Assembly: GCA_903903975.1 (NCBI GenBank)
Contig: CAIVAS010000065.1
Location: forward strand, 1-38,833
DNA from: an uncultured Burkholderiales bacterium
Lineage (GTDB): Bacteria > Pseudomonadota > Gammaproteobacteria > Burkholderiales > Burkholderiaceae_E
Length of the DNA stretch: 38,833 nucleotides
Reading direction: 5' to 3'
Positions 1 to 6,757 of this stretch are shown here, in pieces. How positions within the stretch are numbered: position 1 is the stretch's first letter; every line of letters starts with the position of its first letter. Below the pieces are notes generated by a model. The model ran no database searches. It saw only the letters and a program-made list of their open reading frames with translations, and was not told the DNA's origin. The position numbers were made by a program, and so were the translations under genes.

Positions 1-206
1 CACAGTGCCTGGCACGCGGACCGGCGGCTGCGCGCACCGATCCGCTGGCGCGTTACACCCCGCAGCGCCACGCGCTGGCGCTGCTCAACCGTTGCGACGG
101 GACGGCGATTGCCGACTGGGGGCCGCTGGCATGGGCCGGTCGCGCAGCATGGCGCTGGAAAGATCGGATCGATCGAGACTTCATTGCCCGCTTTGATCCG
201 CTTTGA
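1..206 (+). CDS. C-terminal fragment of a probable FAD/NAD(P)-dependent oxidoreductase (SelD-associated type), partial
   Basis: An open frame enters from the left edge (first full codon at base 3) and ends at the TGA at 204-206, giving about 67 residues. Visible pieces are RYTPQRHALALLN, CDGTAIADWGPLAWAG and the ending WRWKDRIDRDFIARFDPL. A hydrophobic strand followed by an 'AIADWG' turn and a terminal W-KD-ID--F helix is, from memory, how the pyridine nucleotide-disulfide oxidoreductases that are fused to or encoded beside selenophosphate synthetase (SelD) end. The catalytic and FAD-binding parts lie outside the window, so the family call is an inference from the tail alone. It is followed after about 160 bases by the ArsS-like gene on the same strand, which fits a shared operon. 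Whether a SelD domain or gene accompanies it upstream cannot be seen. Confidence 0.55.
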   Translation, partial: QCLARGPAAARTDPLARYTPQRHALALLNRCDGTAIADWGPLAWAGRAAWRWKDRIDRDFIARFDPL

Positions 207-364
207 TCCGCCTTGATCGGTGTTCACCTGCCGTAACCTGAATCGAGTACTGCAGCCCGGTGAGGAGGTCGGCGCTGCAGGTGCCAGTCACATGCTCGAC
301 GCACATGCGCGAGTCACTTGGTCGAGTTACCATCGCCGATCGCTTTGACTCTCGAGATGTCCCG

Positions 365-1330
365 ATGCATGCGGTTCTCCCACTGCTCAAGACGAGCGAA
401 TTCCCTGCGATCGTGCGACGAGGGGTTCACACCCTGCAGGTCAATCTGGGCTATGTCTGCAATCAGACCTGCCAGCACTGCCATGTCAACGCCGGGCCTC
501 ATCGCACCGAATCGATGGATGCCGAGACGGTCGACGCGGTCATCAATGCACTGATCGCCACCGGCGCCTCAACGCTCGATCTGACCGGCGGCGCCCCCGA
601 GCTCAATGTGCATTTCCGCCGTCTGGTGCGCGCAGCGCGCGAGGCGGGTGTCCGGGTGATCGACCGCTGCAATCTCACCATCCTGTTTGAACCCGGGCAG
701 GCCGATCTGGCTGATTTTCTGGCGCAGCAGGGGGTTGAGGTCACGGCATCCCTGCCCTGCTATCTTGAAGACAATGTCGATGCCCAGCGCGGCAAAGGGG
801 CCTACGCACAGAGCATCCGCGCACTGCAGCAGCTCAATGCCCTGGGCTATGGCGCGGGCGACTCCGGCCTCGTTCTCAACCTGGTCTATAACCCGCTCGG
901 ACCGGTCTTGCCGCCGCCGCAAGAGGCGCTTGAAAACGACTACCGTCGGATGCTGGGCGATCAATTTGGCATCCGTTTTGATCGGCTGCTGACACTTGCC
1001 AACATGCCGATCCAGCGCTTCGGATCGATGCTGATTTCCAAGGGCAGTTTCAATGGCTATATGGCCTTGCTCAAGGGCGCTCATCGCAACGAGAACCTCG
1101 ATGCCGTGATGTGCCGCGACCTTGTCAGCGTCGACTGGCAGGGCTGGCTCTTCGATTGCGATTTCAATCAGATGCTAGGACTGCCGCTGCGCGCTCCGGG
1201 CAAGCCGCGCACCCACGTCCGCGATCTGGCCGTGGCCCCTCTGAAAGGTCTGCCGATCGTCGTGCGCGATCATTGCTACGGATGCACGGCGGGGCAGGGC
1301 AGCTCTTGCGGTGGAGCCCTGGCGGCGTGA
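365..1330 (+). CDS. arsS: ArsS-like radical SAM/Cys-rich domain protein (arsenosugar/selenodomain family)
   Basis: Radical SAM enzyme of about 321 residues. The N-terminal CNQTCQHC (C32, C36, C39) is the CxxxCxxC motif that ligates the SAM-cleaving [4Fe-4S] cluster. It is followed by a glycine-rich LTGGAPEL, as in the SAM-binding strand. The C-terminus is Cys-rich: CYGCTAGQGSSCGG with C304, C307 and C315. Family members are annotated as arsenosugar biosynthesis ArsS or 'radical SAM/Cys-rich' proteins, thought to use an adenosyl moiety in organo-arsenic (possibly organo-selenium) synthesis. The exact substrate here is unknown and no arsM methyltransferase is in view. The ATG at 365 is chosen because conserved sequence (LPLLKTSEFP) starts there. 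In-frame GTG 260 and ATG 305 would add 35 or 20 residues that look unlike the family. The stop overlaps the next start (GTGA), indicating translational coupling. Confidence 0.85.
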   Translation: MHAVLPLLKTSEFPAIVRRGVHTLQVNLGYVCNQTCQHCHVNAGPHRTESMDAETVDAVINALIATGASTLDLTGGAPELNVHFRRLVRAAREAGVRVIDRCNLTILFEPGQADLADFLAQQGVEVTASLPCYLEDNVDAQRGKGAYAQSIRALQQLNALGYGAGDSGLVLNLVYNPLGPVLPPPQEALENDYRRMLGDQFGIRFDRLLTLANMPIQRFGSMLISKGSFNGYMALLKGAHRNENLDAVMCRDLVSVDWQGWLFDCDFNQMLGLPLRAPGKPRTHVRDLAVAPLKGLPIVVRDHCYGCTAGQGSSCGGALAA

Positions 1331-2346
1331 GCAGCACCGCGTTAGCCGGGACAAATGATGTCAGCAAGTCCGATGGCCCCGGGCGCTGCTGTCCACTCGA
1401 TTACCGCTATGACGCCAGGGCGATTCGCGAGGCGCCGACCCTGAACTGCGATGTGCTGTGGGTGGTGGGTGGTCTGTATGGCAATACCGAGGCGCTGGCC
1501 TGCCTGCAGTCCCTGATCGATCGTGAGTCGCAAGGCCGCGTTGAGGTGGTGGTCAATGGCGACTTTCATTGGTTCGACGTCGACCCTGATGAATTCAGCG
1601 CGATTGAAGCCGGTGTCGGCCGATGGCATGCAATGCGTGGCAATGTCGAAACCGAACTCGCCCGCGAGCCTTCGGCCGACGGCGCCGATGCCGGATGCGG
1701 CTGCGCCTATCCGGATTCGGTCGACCAGGCCGATGTCGATCGCTCCAATGCCATGATCGGCCGGCTTCGTGAGACAGCGCGAGGCCTGCGAGCCGGCGCA
1801 GCACTCGGCGCACTGCCGATGCTCAGGCGCGCTCAGGTCGGGGCTTTGCGGGTCGGATGCCTGCATGGCGACGATCAGTCGCTCAGCGGATGGCGCCTTG
1901 CCCATGATGCATTGCCATCGAGTCGGGCACAGGGCCTGCCTGCTGCCTTTGATGTCGCGCAGATCGATCTGATGGCCTGCAGCCATACCTGCCTGCCGGT
2001 CGGCGATAGCTTTGCGTCGACGACAGATGGCCGCATGCTGGCGGTGATCAACAACGGAGCGGCCGGCATGGCCAACTTCACAGGCAGCACCCACGGTGTG
2101 GTGACCCGCATCGCGCTCGATGGCCTGCCGCCCCCCGCCGGCGCGAGGGTGCTCTACCGCACCGGCCTGGCCGGCTGCGAGGTCTCGGCCATCGCACTCG
2201 ACTTCGACGCCGGTCGATTTCTCGAACGCTTCGACCGTCAGTGGCCAGCCGGCTCACCAGGCGCGGTCTCCTATCGCGATCGGCTCGCAAGTGGCCCGGC
2301 TTACCGGCTTGATGCTGCCGCGCGCGGCAGCTTTCGCATGGTCTGA
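1327..2346 (+). CDS. Calcineurin-like metallophosphoesterase with degenerate first metal motif
   Basis: A 339-residue protein starting at GTG 1327, which overlaps the ArsS-like stop as GTGA. A GGTGGAG ribosome-binding site lies about 10 bases upstream. Calcineurin-like phosphoesterase landmarks appear in order: GDFHWFD (G78-D79-x-H81), MRGNVE (G105-N106, the GNH[DE] position), LHGDDQSL, and SHTCLP (the GHxH position). The first motif, normally D-x-H (for example SDIHGN), reads VGGLYGN at residues 47-53, so the usual metal-ligating Asp and His are Gly and Tyr. The enzyme may bind only one metal, or may have changed function. Position inside the operon suggests removal of a phosphate from a sugar or nucleotide intermediate, but this is inference. 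No signal peptide is visible, so it is probably cytoplasmic. Confidence 0.75.
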   Translation: MSSTALAGTNDVSKSDGPGRCCPLDYRYDARAIREAPTLNCDVLWVVGGLYGNTEALACLQSLIDRESQGRVEVVVNGDFHWFDVDPDEFSAIEAGVGRWHAMRGNVETELAREPSADGADAGCGCAYPDSVDQADVDRSNAMIGRLRETARGLRAGAALGALPMLRRAQVGALRVGCLHGDDQSLSGWRLAHDALPSSRAQGLPAAFDVAQIDLMACSHTCLPVGDSFASTTDGRMLAVINNGAAGMANFTGSTHGVVTRIALDGLPPPAGARVLYRTGLAGCEVSAIALDFDAGRFLERFDRQWPAGSPGAVSYRDRLASGPAYRLDAAARGSFRMV

Positions 2347-2382
2347 CGTGCCCACGCCGCTCAGCGCTTCGGTGTTTCGCCG

Positions 2383-4545
2383 ATGACCCGTCGTCAACTC
2401 CTGCTGATCGTCTTCATTGCGATCGCAATCGCGGTGTTTGTCGGATTTGATCTGGGGCGTTTCACGACGCTTGCCGAGGTCAAGTCGCGTCAGGGCGAAT
2501 TTCTCGCACTGGTGCGTGAACGCCCTGTTTTCAGTGCGGCGGCCTTCTCGCTTGTCTACGTCATTGCGGCGGCCTTGTCGCTGCCGGGTGCGGCAGTGAT
2601 TCTGACCCTGCTTGGGGGCGCGCTGTTCGGTCTGTTGTGGGGAACCGTTCTGACGTCATTTGCCTCGTCGGTCGGCGCAACCTTGGGGTTTCTCAGCTCG
2701 CGTTATTTGCTGCGCGACATGGTCCAGGCCCGTTTTCCAGGGCGAATCGAGGCGATCGATGCCGGCGTTCGGCGAGATGGCGGTTTCTATCTGTTTTCGC
2801 TGCGGCTGATCCCGATTTTTCCGTTTTTTCTGGTCAATCTGCTGATGGGACTGACCCCGATGCGGACCGTGACCTTTTACATCGCCAGCCAGCTCGGCAT
2901 GCTCGCCGGGACGCTGGTGTACGTGAATGCCGGGACTGAACTGGCCCGTCTGAATTCGCTGCGCGGCATTTTGTCGCCGACCCTGATCGCTTCGTTTGCG
3001 GTCCTGGGCCTGTTTCCCCTGTTTGCGCGAAAGACCGTCGATCTGCTGGCGGCTCGCCGTGCAAATCGTCGTTGGCGCCGACCGAAGCGCTTTGATCGCA
3101 ACCTGATCGTGATCGGTGCCGGCAGTGCCGGGCTTGTCACGGCTTACATCGCGGCGTCCCTCAAGGCGAGTGTCTCGCTCATCGAGCGTCACAAGATGGG
3201 CGGCGATTGTCTGAACACCGGCTGCGTGCCCTCCAAGGCCTTACTGCGAACTGCGAAGCTACTCGCCCAGGCCCGCGACTCCAAGGCGCTTGGCATCCGT
3301 GCGATGCATGTCGAATTCGATTTCGCCGACATCATGCAAAGGGTTCAGCGCGCGGTTCACGAGATCGAGCCGCACGATTCGATCGAGCGCTATCGCGGCC
3401 TCGGTGTCGATGTGATCGAGGGGGAAGCGCGGCTTCGCAGCCCCTGGGAGGTGGAGATCACCAGCGGCGACGGCACGCGTACCCTCAGCAGCCGGCACAT
3501 TGTGATCGCGGCCGGCGCGCGCCCGGTCGTGCCGCCGATTCCCGGGATCGAGCACAGCGGCTTTCTGACCTCCGACACGGTCTGGTCGCTGCGCACGCTG
3601 CCGCGTCGACTGCTGGTGATCGGCGCCGGTCCGATCGGCTGCGAAATGGCGCTGGCCTTTGCGCGCTTCGGCTCGCAGGTGACGCTGATTGACCAGGCCT
3701 CGCGCCTGCTTAATCGGGAGGACCCTGAGGTGTCTGCACTGGTGGCACAGTGCTTTGCCAAAGAGGGCATCACCCTGAGGCTGTCGACCCGGGCGATTCG
3801 TTTCGAGCGTGAAGGACGGGGTGACGATGCGGTCAATGCGCTGGTCGCCGAGCATGACGGGCAGGTTGACCTGGTCGAATTCGATCAGGTTTTATGCGCA
3901 CTGGGCCGGGTAGCCAACACCAGCGGCTATGGGCTCGAGGCCCTCGATGTCCGTCTGACGTCTCGCGGCACGGTGCAGGTCGATCCGTTTTTGCGGACCA
4001 ACTATCCGAGCATCCTGGCTGCAGGCGATGTCGCCGGTCGCTATCAGTTCACTCATGCTGCGGCGAACATGGCCTGGTTTGCCGCAGTCAACGCGCTTTT
4101 TGGCGGCCTCTGGCGTTTTCGCATCGATGAGCGGGTCATGCCCTGGTGCACCTTTCTCGATCCGGAAGTGGCTCGGGTCGGCCTGAACGAACAGGAAGCC
4201 AGCGAGCAGGGTATCGCGGTCGAAGTCACCCGCTATGCGCTCGACGATCTCGATCGGGCCATTGTGGACGGCGCAACGCGCGGCTTCGTGAAAGTGCTGA
4301 CCCGTCCGGGCAGCGACCGGATTCTGGGGGCGACGATTGTCGGCGAGCATGCCGGCGAACTGATCGTCGAATTCGTGACCGCGATGAAGCGAGGCCTTGG
4401 TCTGAACAAGCTTCTCGGAACGATCCATATCTATCCGACCTTTGCCGAGGCCAACAAGTACGCGGCCGGTCAGTGGAAGCGCGCGCATGCGCCGCAGCGC
4501 CTGCTGGGGTGGGTCGAGCGCTTTCATCGCTGGCAGCGGGGCTGA
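2383..4545 (+). CDS. TVP38/TMEM64-type membrane domain fused to a FAD pyridine nucleotide-disulfide oxidoreductase
   Basis: A 720-residue two-domain protein. Residues 1 to about 225 hold several hydrophobic segments with a central glycine-rich stretch (LLGGALFGLLWGT) and FSLRLIPIFPFFLVN, typical of TVP38/TMEM64 (SNARE-associated, DedA-like) membrane proteins. From about residue 233 a complete disulfide reductase follows: FAD-binding GAGSAGL, the redox pair GGDCLNTGC (C276/C281), a second nucleotide-binding GAGPIGCEMA, FAD-contacting AAGDVAG, and a C-terminal dimerisation domain ending near HIYPTFAEAN. This resembles mercuric reductase and dihydrolipoamide dehydrogenase. The C-terminal Cys pair of MerA is absent (the protein ends WQRG) and there is no HMA domain, so mercury reduction is not supported. 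A membrane-anchored reductase for a metalloid, thiol or quinone substrate is plausible. It sits 36 bases after the phosphoesterase and 1 base before the DUF547 gene. Confidence 0.85.
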   Translation: MTRRQLLLIVFIAIAIAVFVGFDLGRFTTLAEVKSRQGEFLALVRERPVFSAAAFSLVYVIAAALSLPGAAVILTLLGGALFGLLWGTVLTSFASSVGATLGFLSSRYLLRDMVQARFPGRIEAIDAGVRRDGGFYLFSLRLIPIFPFFLVNLLMGLTPMRTVTFYIASQLGMLAGTLVYVNAGTELARLNSLRGILSPTLIASFAVLGLFPLFARKTVDLLAARRANRRWRRPKRFDRNLIVIGAGSAGLVTAYIAASLKASVSLIERHKMGGDCLNTGCVPSKALLRTAKLLAQARDSKALGIRAMHVEFDFADIMQRVQRAVHEIEPHDSIERYRGLGVDVIEGEARLRSPWEVEITSGDGTRTLSSRHIVIAAGARPVVPPIPGIEHSGFLTSDTVWSLRTLPRRLLVIGAGPIGCEMALAFARFGSQVTLIDQASRLLNREDPEVSALVAQCFAKEGITLRLSTRAIRFEREGRGDDAVNALVAEHDGQVDLVEFDQVLCALGRVANTSGYGLEALDVRLTSRGTVQVDPFLRTNYPSILAAGDVAGRYQFTHAAANMAWFAAVNALFGGLWRFRIDERVMPWCTFLDPEVARVGLNEQEASEQGIAVEVTRYALDDLDRAIVDGATRGFVKVLTRPGSDRILGATIVGEHAGELIVEFVTAMKRGLGLNKLLGTIHIYPTFAEANKYAAGQWKRAHAPQRLLGWVERFHRWQRG

Positions 4546-4546
4546 G

Positions 4547-5419
4547 ATGCGCTCAGCAGGCATCGCTGCGCTGTCGAGGCCAAGCCCGGGGTGGGGCCGG
4601 GCGATCATCCGCCGCCTCGTCTGCATCGTCCTGATCGGCCTTGCGCTTGGGGTGACTGGCAGCGCCCGTGCCGCCATCGACGAGTCACACAGCGCCTTCG
4701 ATGCGCTGCTGCGCCGGCATGTCGCCTGGGATGCTGCCGGTGTGGCCAGTTCGGTGTCCTACAGCGGGCTGGCCGCCGATCGTGCAGAGCTTGGCAAGGT
4801 GCTCGACCTGTATGCCGGCGTGACCCGCCCCGACTACGAGGCGATGAGCCGCGACCAGCGCCTGGCGTTTCTGATCAATCTCTACAACGCCGCGACGCTT
4901 GAGCTGGTGCTGGGTGCCTGGCCCGATCTGAAGTCGATCCGCGACCTCGGTTCGCTGATCCGCTCGCCCTGGAAGCAGCGCATCGTGAGGCTCTTCGGTG
5001 AACTGCGCACGCTCGATGACATCGAGCACGGCATGATCCGCGCGCCGGGCGTTTTCGATGAGCCGCGTATTCATTTCGTGGTCAATTGCGCCTCGATCGG
5101 CTGTCCGGCGCTTCGCCCGGAAGCCATCACCGGCGCACGTCTGCAGACGCAACTCGAGGACAGCGCCCGGCGCTTTTTGCGCGATGCCAGTCGCAATCGT
5201 TATGACCCGGTCAAGGGGCGCCTCGAGGTGTCGAAAATCTTCGACTGGTATCGCGCTGATTTCGAGCGCGGCTGGCTTGGCATCGGCTCGCGCGAGCAGT
5301 TCTTGGGCCGCTATGCCGATCTGCTGGCCATCCCGCCTGCCGAGCGCAACAGACTTGGCGAACAGCGCCTGCCGATTAGTTACCTCGATTACGACTGGCG
5401 TCTGAATGAGCGCCGCTGA
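4547..5419 (+). CDS. Exported DUF547 domain protein
   Basis: A 290-residue protein starting at ATG 4547, one base after the preceding stop. The N-terminus has an Arg-containing stretch, a hydrophobic run (LVCIVLIGLALGVTG) and an Ala-rich exit (SARAA) around residue 43, i.e. a signal peptide or membrane anchor; the rest should be periplasmic. The body carries the DUF547 hallmarks LAFLINLYNAATLELVL and the Cys-containing VNCASIGCPALRPEAI. DUF547 has no firmly established biochemical activity, although its Cys and His conservation resembles cysteine-hydrolase or transglutaminase-like folds. In other bacteria DUF547 genes often accompany the same transferase families as here. Its stop overlaps the next gene by 14 bases, so co-translation is likely. 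Confidence 0.85.
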   Translation: MRSAGIAALSRPSPGWGRAIIRRLVCIVLIGLALGVTGSARAAIDESHSAFDALLRRHVAWDAAGVASSVSYSGLAADRAELGKVLDLYAGVTRPDYEAMSRDQRLAFLINLYNAATLELVLGAWPDLKSIRDLGSLIRSPWKQRIVRLFGELRTLDDIEHGMIRAPGVFDEPRIHFVVNCASIGCPALRPEAITGARLQTQLEDSARRFLRDASRNRYDPVKGRLEVSKIFDWYRADFERGWLGIGSREQFLGRYADLLAIPPAERNRLGEQRLPISYLDYDWRLNERR

Positions 5420-6092
5420 GGCTTCGATCTCGGTCGTGATGCCCGTCCTCAACGAGGCCGCCTCGATCACGGCCGCCGTGCTCAATGCCCGCGGACAGTC
5501 GGCGCAATGCCTTGTCGTCGATGGCGGCAGTACCGACCGCACCGCCGCGTTGGCAGGTGAGGCCGGCGCGATCGTGATCAGTGCTGCGCGAGGTCGGGCG
5601 CTGCAGATGAATGCCGGTGCCGCGCAGGCCTGCGGTGACGTGCTGCTCTTCGTTCATGCCGATTGCCGGCTGCCCGACACTGCGGCGCACAGCATCCGGG
5701 CCGCCATCGCTGCCGGTGCCGGATGGGGCCGCTTCGACGTGGGGCTGGATTCACCACGTCGATCGCTGCGAACGGTCGCCGCCATGATGAACTGGCGGTC
5801 GCGCCTGACCGGCATTGCCACCGGCGATCAGGCGATATTCATGACCCGTGCGCTCTACGACACGATCGAAGGCTTCGCGCCGATTCCATTGATGGAAGAC
5901 ATCGATCTGAGCAAGCGGCTTTGCCGTATCGCGCCCCCCGCCTGTCTGCGTGATCGGGTGCTGGTCTCGGCCCGTCGCTGGGAGCAGCGCGGTGTTGCGC
6001 GAACGGTCATCGAGATGTGGCTGTGGCGAGCGGCCTATGCCGCAGGCGCCTCGCCCGAGCGTTTGCATCGCCTCTATTACCGCCAATCGTGA
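5406..6092 (+). CDS. TIGR04283-type family 2 glycosyltransferase (arsenosugar / rSAM-selenodomain associated)
   Basis: A 228-residue GT-A fold glycosyltransferase. It opens with ISVVMPVLNEAASI, followed by the nucleotide-sugar pocket VVDGGSTDRTAALA (about residues 37-50) and the acidic metal-binding segment FVHADCRLP. Later elements are GDQAIFMTRALYD and PLMEDIDLSKRL, the family 2 'ED' catalytic region. It matches the short glycosyltransferases named rSAM/selenodomain-associated transferase 2, later arsenosugar biosynthesis glycosyltransferase. It presumably transfers a sugar onto, or builds, the small molecule made by the ArsS-like enzyme; the acceptor is unknown. No membrane segments are evident. 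The ATG at 5406 lies inside the end of the DUF547 gene, and its stop overlaps the next GTG start (GTGA), so it is translationally linked on both sides. Confidence 0.85.
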   Translation: MSAAEASISVVMPVLNEAASITAAVLNARGQSAQCLVVDGGSTDRTAALAGEAGAIVISAARGRALQMNAGAAQACGDVLLFVHADCRLPDTAAHSIRAAIAAGAGWGRFDVGLDSPRRSLRTVAAMMNWRSRLTGIATGDQAIFMTRALYDTIEGFAPIPLMEDIDLSKRLCRIAPPACLRDRVLVSARRWEQRGVARTVIEMWLWRAAYAAGASPERLHRLYYRQS

Positions 6093-6757
6093 AGCCGCGC
6101 CGTCTGATCGTCTTTGCCAGGCTGCCGCAGTCTGGCCGTGTGAAGACCCGGCTTGCGGCTACGATCGGCCCTGATCGCGCGCTGCGGGTCTATCGCAGGC
6201 TGCTGGCATCGACCCTGCGCCTTGCGATCAGGAGCCCGGTTGAGCGGCGTGAATGGCGCTTTGATGCCGCGCCGGGCGTGCTGCCCGCGAGCGATGCGGC
6301 CTTGCTCAGGCGTCTGGCCAGTCGCGGCTGGATCATCGCGCCGCAGCAGGGACACGATCTCGGCGAGCGCATGGCGCAGGCGATCGAGTGCGGCTTGCAC
6401 GACGGCGACAGCGTGGTGCTGATTGGTGCCGATTGCCCGGTGTTTGATACCGGCGATATCCGTGCGGCATTCGATACGCTGAAGACGACCGATGCGGTGT
6501 TCGCTCCGGCTGAAGACGGCGGCTACGTGCTGGTCGGTTTGTCGCGAGCCCTGCCGGTGCTCTTCGAGGCGATGCCTTGGGGCAGCGATCAGGTCATGAC
6601 TCGCAGCCTTGAGCGGCTTGAATCGTCCGGTGCAAGCGTTGCATTACTGCGCAGGATGTGGGATGTCGACGTTCAGGCCGACCTTGAGCGTTACGAGGCC
6701 GGTCTGGCCGCGCCGCAGACTCAGATCGAGCGCGAGGTCAGGGCGTCCGTCACCTGA
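6089..6757 (+). CDS. TIGR04282/DUF2064-type transferase (arsenosugar / rSAM-selenodomain associated)
   Basis: A 222-residue protein starting at GTG 6089, overlapping the preceding stop as GTGA. Features are RLIVFARLPQSGRVKTRLA near the N-terminus, a nucleotidyltransferase-like phosphate-binding segment; then LIGADCPVFDTGDI, a metal-binding acidic motif; and APAEDGGYVLVGL. This is DUF2064, a GT-A or nucleotidyltransferase-like fold related to CofC/MobA enzymes, annotated as rSAM/selenodomain-associated transferase 1 or arsenosugar biosynthesis glycosyltransferase. It may activate a sugar or transfer a nucleotidyl group for its neighbour; that is inference. It is the last gene of the operon: its final 37 bases overlap the 3' end of the convergent MASE1-GGDEF-EAL gene, and I see no terminator between them. 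Confidence 0.85.
   Translation: MKPRRLIVFARLPQSGRVKTRLAATIGPDRALRVYRRLLASTLRLAIRSPVERREWRFDAAPGVLPASDAALLRRLASRGWIIAPQQGHDLGERMAQAIECGLHDGDSVVLIGADCPVFDTGDIRAAFDTLKTTDAVFAPAEDGGYVLVGLSRALPVLFEAMPWGSDQVMTRSLERLESSGASVALLRRMWDVDVQADLERYEAGLAAPQTQIEREVRASVT

Noticed and set aside
5-196. A 63-codon plus-strand ORF at the left edge
   Set aside because: Its Arg/Ala/Gly-rich translation is a GC-frame shadow; the frame starting at base 3 and ending at 206 gives a protein-like sequence instead.
192-218. Short direct repeats of TTTGATCCG
   Set aside because: Two copies plus a partial third, overlapping a gene end; too short and few to call a functional repeat or CRISPR.
2383-4545. Annotation as mercuric reductase
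   Set aside because: The flavoprotein core is similar, but the C-terminal vicinal Cys pair and HMA domain are absent and a TVP38 membrane domain is fused instead.
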